From: Acidimicrobiia bacterium
Lineage (GTDB): Bacteria; Actinomycetota; Acidimicrobiia; Spongiisociales; Spongiisociaceae
NCBI GenBank assembly: GCA_009841075.1
Contig: VXMP01000048.1
Coordinates: forward strand, 1 to 64,000
Reading direction: 5' to 3'
DNA: 64,000 nt
Shown: positions 18,439 to 27,212 of the stretch, piece after piece
Position numbering within the stretch: position 1 is the first letter of the stretch
Layout: each line of letters opens with the position of its first letter
Translations under genes and position numbers: made by a program
The notes under the pieces: generated by a model
Databases searched by the model: none
What the model saw: the letters and a program-made list of their open reading frames with translations, nothing else
Told to the model about the DNA's origin: nothing

Positions 18439-21222
18439 TTAGTCGTCGGCGTGCCAGGGATGGACCGCCTCCGGGTCGACGCCGTAGCGGCGAATGGCAT
18501 CGCCCACAGTCTGCGGGTCGATCTCGCCGGTTCGGGCCAGCTGATCCAAGACCGCCACCACCACGTTGGGGCCATCCACCTCGAAGAAACGGCGCAGGCT
18601 ATCCCGGGCGTCGGAGCGCCCGAAGCCATCGGTCCCCAGGGAAGTGTATGGGGCGGGAATCCAGCGGGCTACCTGATCGGGAACCAACCGCATATAGTCG
18701 GTCACCGCCACCGCCGGACCGTTTCCTCCGGCCAGGTTTTGGGTCACCATCGGAATCCGGGCGGTCTGGTCGGGATGGAGACGGTTCCAGCGTTCGGTGG
18801 CGATGGCGTCGTCCCGGAGGCGGCTGTAGGAGGTCACACTCCATAGCTCCGCACCCACGTCATAGCGCTCGGCGAGCTCGGCCTTGGCCCATCGGGCGGC
18901 ACTGTGACCGGGGCCGGAGAACAGTATCTGCGCCCGGTGGGCGTAGCCTTCGGGGGCTTCTGCGAACCGATACATACCGCTCACAATCCCCTCCCGTACC
19001 CCGTCGGGCATGGGCGGCTGCACATAGTTCTCATTGTAGATGGTGAGGTAGAAGATGACGTCGTCCTGATCGACACACATCCTCTGCAGGCCGTGTTCAA
19101 CAATGACGGCCAGCTCGTAGGCGAAGGCCGGGTCGTAGCTGACCACCGCCGGATTGGTGGAGGCCAGGATCAGGCTATGGCCGTCCTGATGCTGAAGTCC
19201 CTCCCCCGCCAAGGTGGTTCGTCCGGCCGTCCCTCCCATCAGAAATCCCCGGGCCCGGGCGTCGGCCGCCTGCCAGATCAGATCGCCCACCCGCTGGAAG
19301 CCGAACATCGAATAGAAGGTGAAGAAGGGGACGGTCATCACCCCACGGTCGGCGTAGGAGGTGCCGGAAGCGATGAAACTGCACATGGAACCGGCTTCGG
19401 TGATGCCCTCCTCCAGGATCTGTCCGTCCTGGGATTCCTTGTAGGAGAGCAGCAGAGCGGCGTCGATGGGCTCGTATTTCTGTCCGCCCGAGGCGTAGAT
19501 CTTGAGCTCACGGAACAGGCCGTCCATGCCGAAGGTGCGGGCTTCATCAGGGACGATCGGCACCACCCGCTCCCCGAAACTCTTGTCCCTGGCCAACCCC
19601 CTCAGCAGCCTGACGAAGGCCATGGTGGTGGAGGCCTCATGGCTACCGGTTCCGGCGTAGAACTCGTCGTAGATGGACGGGTCGGGCAGGGCAATCTCCT
19701 TTTTGGCCCGAACGGTCCGATAGGGCAGGATCCCGTTCAAGGCCTTCCGTCGGTCCATCATGTATTGATACTCGGAGGACTCCTTGCTGAACCGACAGTA
19801 GGGAAGCTGCTTGCCGTCCTCCAGAACCTCGTCCGGTATGTCTTCCTCCAGGTTGAGGCGTTCACGCAGCTGCCGGAACTGTTCGTTGGACATCTTTTTG
19901 ATCTGATGGGTGGCGTTGCGGCCCTCGATATCAGGGCCCAGGGTCCAGCCTTTGATGGTTTTGGCCAGGATGACGGTGGGGGCACCGGTTTGTTCGGTGG
20001 CGGCCTTGTAGGCGGCGTACAGCTTCTTGTAGTCGTGGCCGCCTCTGGGAAGCTTCTCCAACTCCTGATCGGTGAGATGTTCCACCATGCGCCGGAGCCG
20101 AGGATCGGCCCCGAAGAACTCTTCCCGAACCTGGGCACCGGGTAGTGACTTGAGGCGCTGGTAGGTACCGTCCACAGTGGCGTTCATCTGGTCAAGCAGT
20201 ACCCCGTCCACATCGGCGGCGATGAGCTCGTCCCAGCCCCAGCCCCAGATCACCTTGATGACGTTCCAGCCCGCTCCTCGGAACACAGCTTCGAGCTCTT
20301 GGATGATCTTGCCGTTACCTCGCACCGGGCCGTCCAGCCGCTGCAGGTTGCAGTTGATCACCCAGATCAGGTTGTCGAGGTTCTCTCGGGCGGCCAGGGA
20401 GATAGAACCGAGCGTTTCCGGCTCGTCGCATTCGCCGTCCCCGATGAAACACCACACCCTGGATTCGCGGGTGTCGTCCAGACCCCGATTGTGGAGGTAA
20501 CGGTTGAAGCGGGCCTGATAGATGGAGGCGATCGGGCCGAGACCCATCGAAACGGTGGGGTACTCCCAGAAGTCGGGCATCAGGCGGGGATGAGGGTAGG
20601 AGGACAGCCCGTTCGGGGCCAGCTCTCGGCGGAAATTGTCGAGATGTCCCTCGTCGAGACGGCGTTCCAGGAAAGCTCGGGCGTAGATACCGGGGGCGGC
20701 GTGGCCTTGGATGTAGACGTGATCGCCGGACTGGTCGTCGGTTTTACCTCGGAAGAAGTGGTTGAAACCCACCTCGTATTGGGCGGCGGATGAGGCGAAG
20801 GTGGACAGGTGACCGCCGATCCCTTCCACGGCTTTGTTGGCCTTGACCACCATCACCGCCGCGTTCCAGCGGATAAACCGTCGGATCCGCTTCTCCAGGT
20901 ATTCGTCGCCGGGGAACCAGGCCTGCTCCTCGGCCGGGATGGTGTTGACGTAGGGGGTGGAGATGGTGGGCGGGTAACCCACCTGCAGATCTCGGGCGCG
21001 GCTGAGCAGGGCACGCACCAGGAACCGGGCCCGGGCCTCGCCTCGGAAATTGACCACCGCCTCCAGGGAGTCGACCCATTCCCTGGTCTCTTCCGGGTCG
21101 ATGTCGGGTAGCTGTCGGAAGAACCCGTCTATCTTCAAGCGCCCCTCATCCTCCTTTCCGGATGCGATCCCGTTTTTGCCATACCCAACTCTATATAGGT
21201 TGAAGGGGTTCTGAACCGACAA
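18439..21222 (-). CDS. aceE: pyruvate dehydrogenase E1 component, homodimeric type
   Basis: TPYVNTIPAEEQAWFPGDE, GDGECDEPETLGSISLAAREnLDNLIWVINCNLQRLDGPVRGNGKIIQELE. Confidence 0.95.
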   Translation of the reverse strand: MSVQNPFNLYRVGYGKNGIASGKEDEGRLKIDGFFRQLPDIDPEETREWVDSLEAVVNFRGEARARFLVRALLSRARDLQVGYPPTISTPYVNTIPAEEQAWFPGDEYLEKRIRRFIRWNAAVMVVKANKAVEGIGGHLSTFASSAAQYEVGFNHFFRGKTDDQSGDHVYIQGHAAPGIYARAFLERRLDEGHLDNFRRELAPNGLSSYPHPRLMPDFWEYPTVSMGLGPIASIYQARFNRYLHNRGLDDTRESRVWCFIGDGECDEPETLGSISLAARENLDNLIWVINCNLQRLDGPVRGNGKIIQELEAVFRGAGWNVIKVIWGWGWDELIAADVDGVLLDQMNATVDGTYQRLKSLPGAQVREEFFGADPRLRRMVEHLTDQELEKLPRGGHDYKKLYAAYKAATEQTGAPTVILAKTIKGWTLGPDIEGRNATHQIKKMSNEQFRQLRERLNLEEDIPDEVLEDGKQLPYCRFSKESSEYQYMMDRRKALNGILPYRTVRAKKEIALPDPSIYDEFYAGTGSHEASTTMAFVRLLRGLARDKSFGERVVPIVPDEARTFGMDGLFRELKIYASGGQKYEPIDAALLLSYKESQDGQILEEGITEAGSMCSFIASGTSYADRGVMTVPFFTFYSMFGFQRVGDLIWQAADARARGFLMGGTAGRTTLAGEGLQHQDGHSLILASTNPAVVSYDPAFAYELAVIVEHGLQRMCVDQDDVIFYLTIYNENYVQPPMPDGVREGIVSGMYRFAEAPEGYAHRAQILFSGPGHSAARWAKAELAERYDVGAELWSVTSYSRLRDDAIATERWNRLHPDQTARIPMVTQNLAGGNGPAVAVTDYMRLVPDQVARWIPAPYTSLGTDGFGRSDARDSLRRFFEVDGPNVVVAVLDQLARTGEIDPQTVGDAIRRYGVDPEAVHPWHADD

Positions 21223-21287
21223 ATCTGCTTCGCGGCGAATCCATCGTTTTAGAGCCGTCCGCCTCCGTCTAGTAGCGTGAAAGAAAT

Positions 21288-22457
21288 ATGAGCATTTGGC
21301 GGCTGGATCCGGACGTGATCCACCTGAATCACGGTTCCTTCGGTGCCACCCCCATCGCCGCCTTGGAGGAACAGCAACGGCTCCGTGACGACATGGAGTC
21401 CAACCCCACCCGATGGTTCCTTCAGGATTACCAACCGGCTCTGGATGCAGCCCGATCCCAGGTGGCCGAGTTTGTGGGTGCCGACCCCACCTGGCTGGGG
21501 TTTGTCAACAACGTCACCGAGGGGGTGAACTCGGTGCTGCGCTCCTTGGAAACTTCCTTGGGTCCCGGCGACGAGATGGTGATGACCGACCACATCTACA
21601 ACGCCTGCCGCAACGCTTTGGAGGTCACCGCCGCCCGATCCGGGGCACGGTTGGTGACCGTGGGCATCCCTTTTCCTATTCAATCTGTCCAGGAGGTGAC
21701 CGATCTGATCCTGGGTGCGGTGACCGACCGCACCAAATTGCTGATGATCGACTGGGTTACCTCTCCCACCGCCTTGGTCCTGCCGCTGGAGGACATCGTC
21801 TCGGCACTGGAACCGGACGTCCAGGTGTTGGTGGACGCCGCCCACGGGCCGGGCATGATCGACATCGACCTGACCGCCCTGGGTGCCTCCTATGTGACCT
21901 TCAACTGTCATAAGTGGATGTGCTCCCCGAAGGGGTCTGGAATCCTGTATGTGCGGGAGGACCATCGAGAGCGGATCTATCCGGCGGTGATCAGCCACGG
22001 TTACAACGGGGGATGGCCGGCGGAGGGAGGGCATCTGCACACCCAGTTCGACTGGACCGGGACCGACGATCCCACCGCCTGGCTGGCTACCCCGACGGCT
22101 CTGGAGGCGGTGGCAGGCCTCCAACCCGACGGATGGGAGGGAATCAGGCGCACCAACCGGGAACTGTGCCTGACCGGACGCGATATGTTGGCCGACCTGC
22201 TGGGTATCGACCCGCCTGCTCCTGACGACATGATCGGGTCGATCGCTTCGGTTCCCCTTCCCGACCACCTACCCGGTGGTGGCACCATTTTCAACCCGTT
22301 GATGACCCGACTTAGAACCGAATGGGATATCGAGGTGATGGTGATGAGTTGGCCGGATCCGTCCCGATCGTTGCTGCGTATCTCTACCCAGCAGTACAAC
22401 ATCATTGAGGATCTGGAACGGCTGGCCGAGGCGGTCAAGTCCGAGTTGAACCTCTGA
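21288..22457 (+). CDS. class V aminotransferase-family PLP enzyme (isopenicillin-N-epimerase-like)
   Basis: IHLNHGSFGATP; VDAAHGPGMIDIDLTALGASYVTFNCHKWMCSPKGSGILYVR. Confidence 0.85.
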   Translation: MSIWRLDPDVIHLNHGSFGATPIAALEEQQRLRDDMESNPTRWFLQDYQPALDAARSQVAEFVGADPTWLGFVNNVTEGVNSVLRSLETSLGPGDEMVMTDHIYNACRNALEVTAARSGARLVTVGIPFPIQSVQEVTDLILGAVTDRTKLLMIDWVTSPTALVLPLEDIVSALEPDVQVLVDAAHGPGMIDIDLTALGASYVTFNCHKWMCSPKGSGILYVREDHRERIYPAVISHGYNGGWPAEGGHLHTQFDWTGTDDPTAWLATPTALEAVAGLQPDGWEGIRRTNRELCLTGRDMLADLLGIDPPAPDDMIGSIASVPLPDHLPGGGTIFNPLMTRLRTEWDIEVMVMSWPDPSRSLLRISTQQYNIIEDLERLAEAVKSELNL

Positions 22458-22549
22458 ACACCCCGAACCCGGGTACGCCAAAACCCAGGATTGGTTCGGG
22501 AACCTGGCCTCTCGTTTGTCCTCCCGAACCTTCTTGAACAGATCGTTCG

Positions 22550-22942
22550 GGATACTCCAACCGAGGGACACCCGACCTTCCTTAAGGTGGGTTTAAATTT
22601 GCCTTGGGTGGTTTTTTCGCGTTCTCAAAATTAGGGGTTGAATTTGTCTGAAAGTCATGATACGTAGGGGGTTGCCAAGCACCGAAGGCCGGGTAAGAGG
22701 AACAGGAACCCCGATCGGATCCCCGGCAACTCAGGGAACATAAACGTATGGAGCGAAAGCCAAACAGTAGTCTCCCGGCTTCAGTCCGGGCATGGCTCAC
22801 CACGCTCCTTCTTCGGAGGCGGGGGCGGGGGCTGGGGCCCGGCGTAGCCGGGCGAGGTGTGTCGATTTTCGCGTTCTCGGGTGTGTTTGCCCTGGTTGTA
22901 ACGTTTTTGATGGAACATAGGCTGAGGACTTTATAGGTGGGG
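22550..22942. repeat. intergenic repeat family, copy 2
   Basis: See copy 1 (7796-8185). Internal direct repeats TTTTTCGCGTTCTC at 22613-22626 and TTTTCGCGTTCTC at 22866-22878. Confidence 0.9.
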
Positions 22943-22949
22943 CGTGAAC

Positions 22950-25547
22950 TTAGATTCCCTCGGACAAGTGTTCAGGGGCGGTGGCCGGTTCTCGAAGGTT
23001 CGGGGCATTCAGGCTTGGATCCGGCGCTATCCGGTTGCGTCTAAAACGGCGTGACAGGGAGATCAAGCCCCACGACAACAGGCCTATCAAGCCGGACAGG
23101 GTGGCCCAGGCACCCACTCTCTCCACCCAGGTGTTCTCGAAGACCAGCTCCACCGTGTCCTCGGTGGGGACTACCACCATGAAGGAAGGGGTAACCCGCC
23201 AGGGCCCCTCGGCACCGTAGGCCTGCCAGTTGGGGAAGTAGGACACCTTGACCAGATGGGGAATCCCCACCCCGCTGGTTTGGAAGGCTATCCGATGATC
23301 TTGCAACACCACGTCCGAAATCTCCACATCCGAAGCGGCCGGAATAGGAACCCGGGTGCCCTCCATCTCCAGGTTGGTTCGCTCCCAATCGTCCGGGCCT
23401 CCGGCGGCGATCCATTGGTCCAGCATCCCCAGGTTCTGGTACCAATCCAGCGCCACGTCCACGAAATGGGGTTCGGTGCCGGCGCGGAAGATTCCGGCCA
23501 TACTGGAGAACAACCGGGAGGGGGGACCCTCATAAACCCAGGGTTGGTTAACCGCGGGCACCACCAGCGAGCTTTCCGGCAGGGCGAAGATCCGGAAGGG
23601 TTCGCTTTCGGCGATGAAGGTGAAGTCGGGATGTTGGTCGGCCATTTCCTTGGCTTGGTCGGTGAAGGCCACGTAATAGGACACGTTGAACAGATCCATA
23701 TGCCGGGCACCGCGTCGGAAGTCACGGTTGTAGTAGGTCAACCCGGGGATGGGGTTGGAAGGGCTATAGCTCAGCTCGGCGGCGTTGAGGAAATGAAACG
23801 GGGTGGTTATGGATGACTCGAAGAACAGACCTTCCATCGATGGGTGGGAGCCTTCGGTCCAATAGGGGAAGAGCATGGGGGACATAGGCGTACCGTATTG
23901 GTTGAGATCCGAATTGGCCTCCCACTGGACCCGACCCGGGGGCAGGTCGTTGATGGTGGACATCAGACCCTCGTATTCGGGCCATACGGTCTTGCCTTCG
24001 TAACCTCCATAGTTCCACCGTGCCCAGGCTGCGGCGTAGTGCTGGTCGGTGGCTACCCCCAGAAAAACGGTTCCGACCAGGGATAAGGCGGCCACTACCG
24101 GCAGAACGGTTCGGGTGGAGGGTTGATCTGCGTTTGCCAACAGCAACAGCATGACGATACCCGCCGCCATCAGCAGCAGGTCCGGACCCGATATACGGTC
24201 AATCACCAGCTCGGGCTGAATCCATCCCACCCAGCCGTTATCGCCTTCCGTAATCGTGGCCGACCCGCCTATGTCGGGGCCCAGCACCAGCACCAATACC
24301 AGGGCGACAATCCCGCTTTGGACCAGCCATTTCGGGGCGCGCTCCGGAAGCCGCCGACAGATGGAAATGATCAACAGCCCTACCCCGATACCGGCAAAAA
24401 CGTGCAGTCCGAAGTACCAGTGCGGGAGGGTGCGTCCGTTCCATAGCTTGGCTCCTTGGCTGAGCAGGAAGAAGGCCGGGACCGGGATGAGTGTCAAGCC
24501 GGCCAGGGCCACCGCTCGGCCGGTTCTCCGTAGGGCTACCGCCAACCCGAACAGGCCCAGAATGGCGATAGGCCAGAACTCGACGGGAACCAGCTCGTCA
24601 AATCCGGTTAGGGGTTGCCAGTTCATGTCGGTGGTGTAACCCAACCGGATGATCAGGGGCAACGCCCAGAAGGCGGCCAGAAGGAACCCGACCGCCCAGG
24701 TGCCGGGCACCATCCACCAGGGGGTAGGGGAATGTTCATCGCCGGTCGAGCCGGTGCGGAGCCGTTCCCACCAAGCGGACCGTCCCACCAGGACGAACAA
24801 CGAGGCTATCACTACTCCGATAGTCGGGATGACATGACAGAGAGCGGTTCCGGCCAGGGTGACCGCCGCCCAGACGAAATACCTACGATCCTCGTGAACC
24901 GCCCGGATCAGGCAGCCCAGATAGAGCAGGGAAAAGGCGAAAGACCAGGAATAGGCGAACTCACCGGCCAGGCTGGAGGCGATGGTTCCGCCGAAGATGT
25001 TGGGTGTGGGGGTTTCCATGAATGCGTAGAGACCGCCGGAAGCGGCACCGATCATGGCGACCGGACGGGAAAAACCCATCGACCGTACCAGGAAGAAGGT
25101 GGCGGGGGCGAGGGCGACCAGCCCCATTACGGTGACCAGTTTGAAAGCCACCCCGTAGGGAAGCACCAGATCGAGCCCGACTATCACCAGGGAGGGGAGC
25201 GGAAAGTAGAAGTAGAAGATCGGGAAGCCGGCAAACCAGCTGTTGGACCAGCCCATGATCCGACCGGACGGAAGCAGCACGTCCCGCAGGTAGGCGGGGC
25301 CTAAGACGTGGGCACCCATATCGCCGCCGGTCGGGGTGTTGGCCACCAGCAGAAGGTGGGGGGCCATGGTCAGCAAGGTGATGGCCGAGACCAGTGCCAC
25401 GATCAGGGTGGTGGTCCGAACCGAAAACCCGGCCGCCCGAACCGACGAGGTCGGCTTGGTTAGAGGTTGTTCTTGCGAAACCGTGGTGGAGGGATACGGC
25501 TCGGTGTCGTCTGTCGAGAAGTCGGTATGGTGGTCGTTGGGGCTCAT
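22950..25547 (-). CDS. large polytopic membrane protein (PTPS-related/glycosyltransferase-like family)
   Basis: Multiple TM helices and extracytoplasmic loops (GGDMGAHVLGPAYLRDVLLPSGRIMGWSNSWFAGFPIFYFYFPLP). Confidence 0.6.
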   Translation of the reverse strand: MSPNDHHTDFSTDDTEPYPSTTVSQEQPLTKPTSSVRAAGFSVRTTTLIVALVSAITLLTMAPHLLLVANTPTGGDMGAHVLGPAYLRDVLLPSGRIMGWSNSWFAGFPIFYFYFPLPSLVIVGLDLVLPYGVAFKLVTVMGLVALAPATFFLVRSMGFSRPVAMIGAASGGLYAFMETPTPNIFGGTIASSLAGEFAYSWSFAFSLLYLGCLIRAVHEDRRYFVWAAVTLAGTALCHVIPTIGVVIASLFVLVGRSAWWERLRTGSTGDEHSPTPWWMVPGTWAVGFLLAAFWALPLIIRLGYTTDMNWQPLTGFDELVPVEFWPIAILGLFGLAVALRRTGRAVALAGLTLIPVPAFFLLSQGAKLWNGRTLPHWYFGLHVFAGIGVGLLIISICRRLPERAPKWLVQSGIVALVLVLVLGPDIGGSATITEGDNGWVGWIQPELVIDRISGPDLLLMAAGIVMLLLLANADQPSTRTVLPVVAALSLVGTVFLGVATDQHYAAAWARWNYGGYEGKTVWPEYEGLMSTINDLPPGRVQWEANSDLNQYGTPMSPMLFPYWTEGSHPSMEGLFFESSITTPFHFLNAAELSYSPSNPIPGLTYYNRDFRRGARHMDLFNVSYYVAFTDQAKEMADQHPDFTFIAESEPFRIFALPESSLVVPAVNQPWVYEGPPSRLFSSMAGIFRAGTEPHFVDVALDWYQNLGMLDQWIAAGGPDDWERTNLEMEGTRVPIPAASDVEISDVVLQDHRIAFQTSGVGIPHLVKVSYFPNWQAYGAEGPWRVTPSFMVVVPTEDTVELVFENTWVERVGAWATLSGLIGLLSWGLISLSRRFRRNRIAPDPSLNAPNLREPATAPEHLSEGI

Positions 25548-25918
25548 ATCCGCATTTTCTTGGCTGCTCTCCGAAGTGCCCTCGGCTTGGGGATGTGGGG
25601 TAAGGTCACCGCCTGCCCTTTAGATCCCACTACCACGCTCAGGGGGATGCCGGTGACCCCGACCCGGGCCAGCAGATCGGAATGTTCCTCCCAGCTGATC
25701 TCGGTAAATCCGTTGGCCCCCAGCACCTGACGGTGAACTATACGGGCCTCTTCGCAGGTATCGCATCCGGCTGCGGTGAACAGGTAGACGCCCGGGCCGT
25801 CCAGGTTCCCCTCCACCTGGGGCGTGAAACGGGATCGGTGGCGAAACCTTCCCACCAACGTCACCGTCATGACTCCGGCCAGCACCAAAAGCAACCGGAC
25901 CATCAGCTCTTCATTCAA
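25544..25918 (-). CDS. membrane-anchored thioredoxin-like protein
   Basis: N-term TM, VYLFTAAGCDTCEEAR CxxC, VGVTGIPLSVVV cis-Pro loop. Confidence 0.65.
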   Translation of the reverse strand: MNEELMVRLLLVLAGVMTVTLVGRFRHRSRFTPQVEGNLDGPGVYLFTAAGCDTCEEARIVHRQVLGANGFTEISWEEHSDLLARVGVTGIPLSVVVGSKGQAVTLPHIPKPRALRRAAKKMRI

Positions 25919-27212
25919 GCGGGACCGCCCCGGCCGTCATCACCCGTCCGGAAGCCGCAGCCAACCATCCCACTGTCAAAGGCCCGTCGGCGGATACCCG
26001 AACCGCCGTTGTGTCCTGGTCGGTGAGATGGACAGACCGCAACGAGTTGGCGGGCAGGTCGATGATTCGGGTTCGGGTTTGCCCGTCCGGACTGAGGGTG
26101 GTGTACTGCAGGATCAGTGGGTTGACCCCGGCGTTAAGGAACCGAATCCGGCTACCTGCCGGCACCACCCCGGGACCGGGCACCAACCAGGTGGTGGCGG
26201 TGGTACGAGCCCCTACCGTCGCCGACACACCGGTTTCGGATCGGCCGATGATCATCGCTCCGAACGGGCCGTCGCCGGTCACCCGAATACCCGAACCGGC
26301 TTCCGTATCATCCAAGGGCACCCTGACCTGCCCTAATCCTTCGATGCTTCCCGGCAAAACCGGCCCGGTACTTCCCGACTCATCGAAGTATTCCAACTGG
26401 TATTCGACCGATAGGGAGGCTTCGTTGGTCATTACCAGATGGCTGTTCAATCCCGCCACACCGGCCACCGGAAACTCCCAGGCCTCTCCGGCACCCGAGC
26501 CAGGCCAGACCGCCAGATCGGTACCGATGTCGTAGATCATCATTGGGATGACCCGGCCTTGGACGGGCCGGACGATTACCGACAGGGACTCTCTTCGGGG
26601 AAGATGCTCCTCCAGGGCGACTATCCGGGTTTGCCGGGCCGGAACCGTCAAAAATTCCAGCGCTTCGGTGGCCTCTATTCCCAGCTCGCTGAAGGCCCAA
26701 ATATCGACTCGGGCGTCGGTGGCGAACGGATTGAAGAGCCGCAGCACCAGGCTTTCGCCCTCCAGGGTGGAGCCTCCCGGTAGATGCCAGGAATCCGGGA
26801 TCGCCGGTGAGCAAAGGTCTCCGGCCAGCAGGTCCTCGCCTGAGGAAACCACCCCGACGACCCCGGGGCTTCCGGAGAACTCCACCAAGGCCGAGCCCGC
26901 ACCTACGTCGGTCAGGTTTTCGATCGTATCCGCAACATTCGGGGGCACCTCTCCGGTGAGCCGATCCTCGATTCGCCCACCCTGGAAGGGGGTAATGTCG
27001 TAGGAGGCCGGACCGACCGCCGCCAGGATGTGGGTGGAAGTAATGATGCTGTCCGACCATGACCAGGGGCAATAGGCGTTATAGGAACCACCGCCTGCCG
27101 GACCTGCCGAGGTATCGGTAGTTTCTGCCGGAGAGGTGGATTCGGGAGGGCCCTGCATCACGGCACCGGCCGTCAGCAACGCCGCTATAACCAGTGCGGT
27201 AATACGGGTCAT
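25911..27212 (-). CDS. secreted DUF5719-like protein
   Basis: Start MTRITALVIAALLTAGAVM (signal peptide); YCPWSWSDSIITSTHILAA; VVSSGEDLLAGDLCSPAIPDSWHLPGGST; 4-bp overlap with upstream GT gene. Confidence 0.6.
   Translation of the reverse strand: MTRITALVIAALLTAGAVMQGPPESTSPAETTDTSAGPAGGGSYNAYCPWSWSDSIITSTHILAAVGPASYDITPFQGGRIEDRLTGEVPPNVADTIENLTDVGAGSALVEFSGSPGVVGVVSSGEDLLAGDLCSPAIPDSWHLPGGSTLEGESLVLRLFNPFATDARVDIWAFSELGIEATEALEFLTVPARQTRIVALEEHLPRRESLSVIVRPVQGRVIPMMIYDIGTDLAVWPGSGAGEAWEFPVAGVAGLNSHLVMTNEASLSVEYQLEYFDESGSTGPVLPGSIEGLGQVRVPLDDTEAGSGIRVTGDGPFGAMIIGRSETGVSATVGARTTATTWLVPGPGVVPAGSRIRFLNAGVNPLILQYTTLSPDGQTRTRIIDLPANSLRSVHLTDQDTTAVRVSADGPLTVGWLAAASGRVMTAGAVPLE

Noticed and set aside
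18904-20145. 413-aa plus-strand ORF
   Set aside because: Antisense to aceE.
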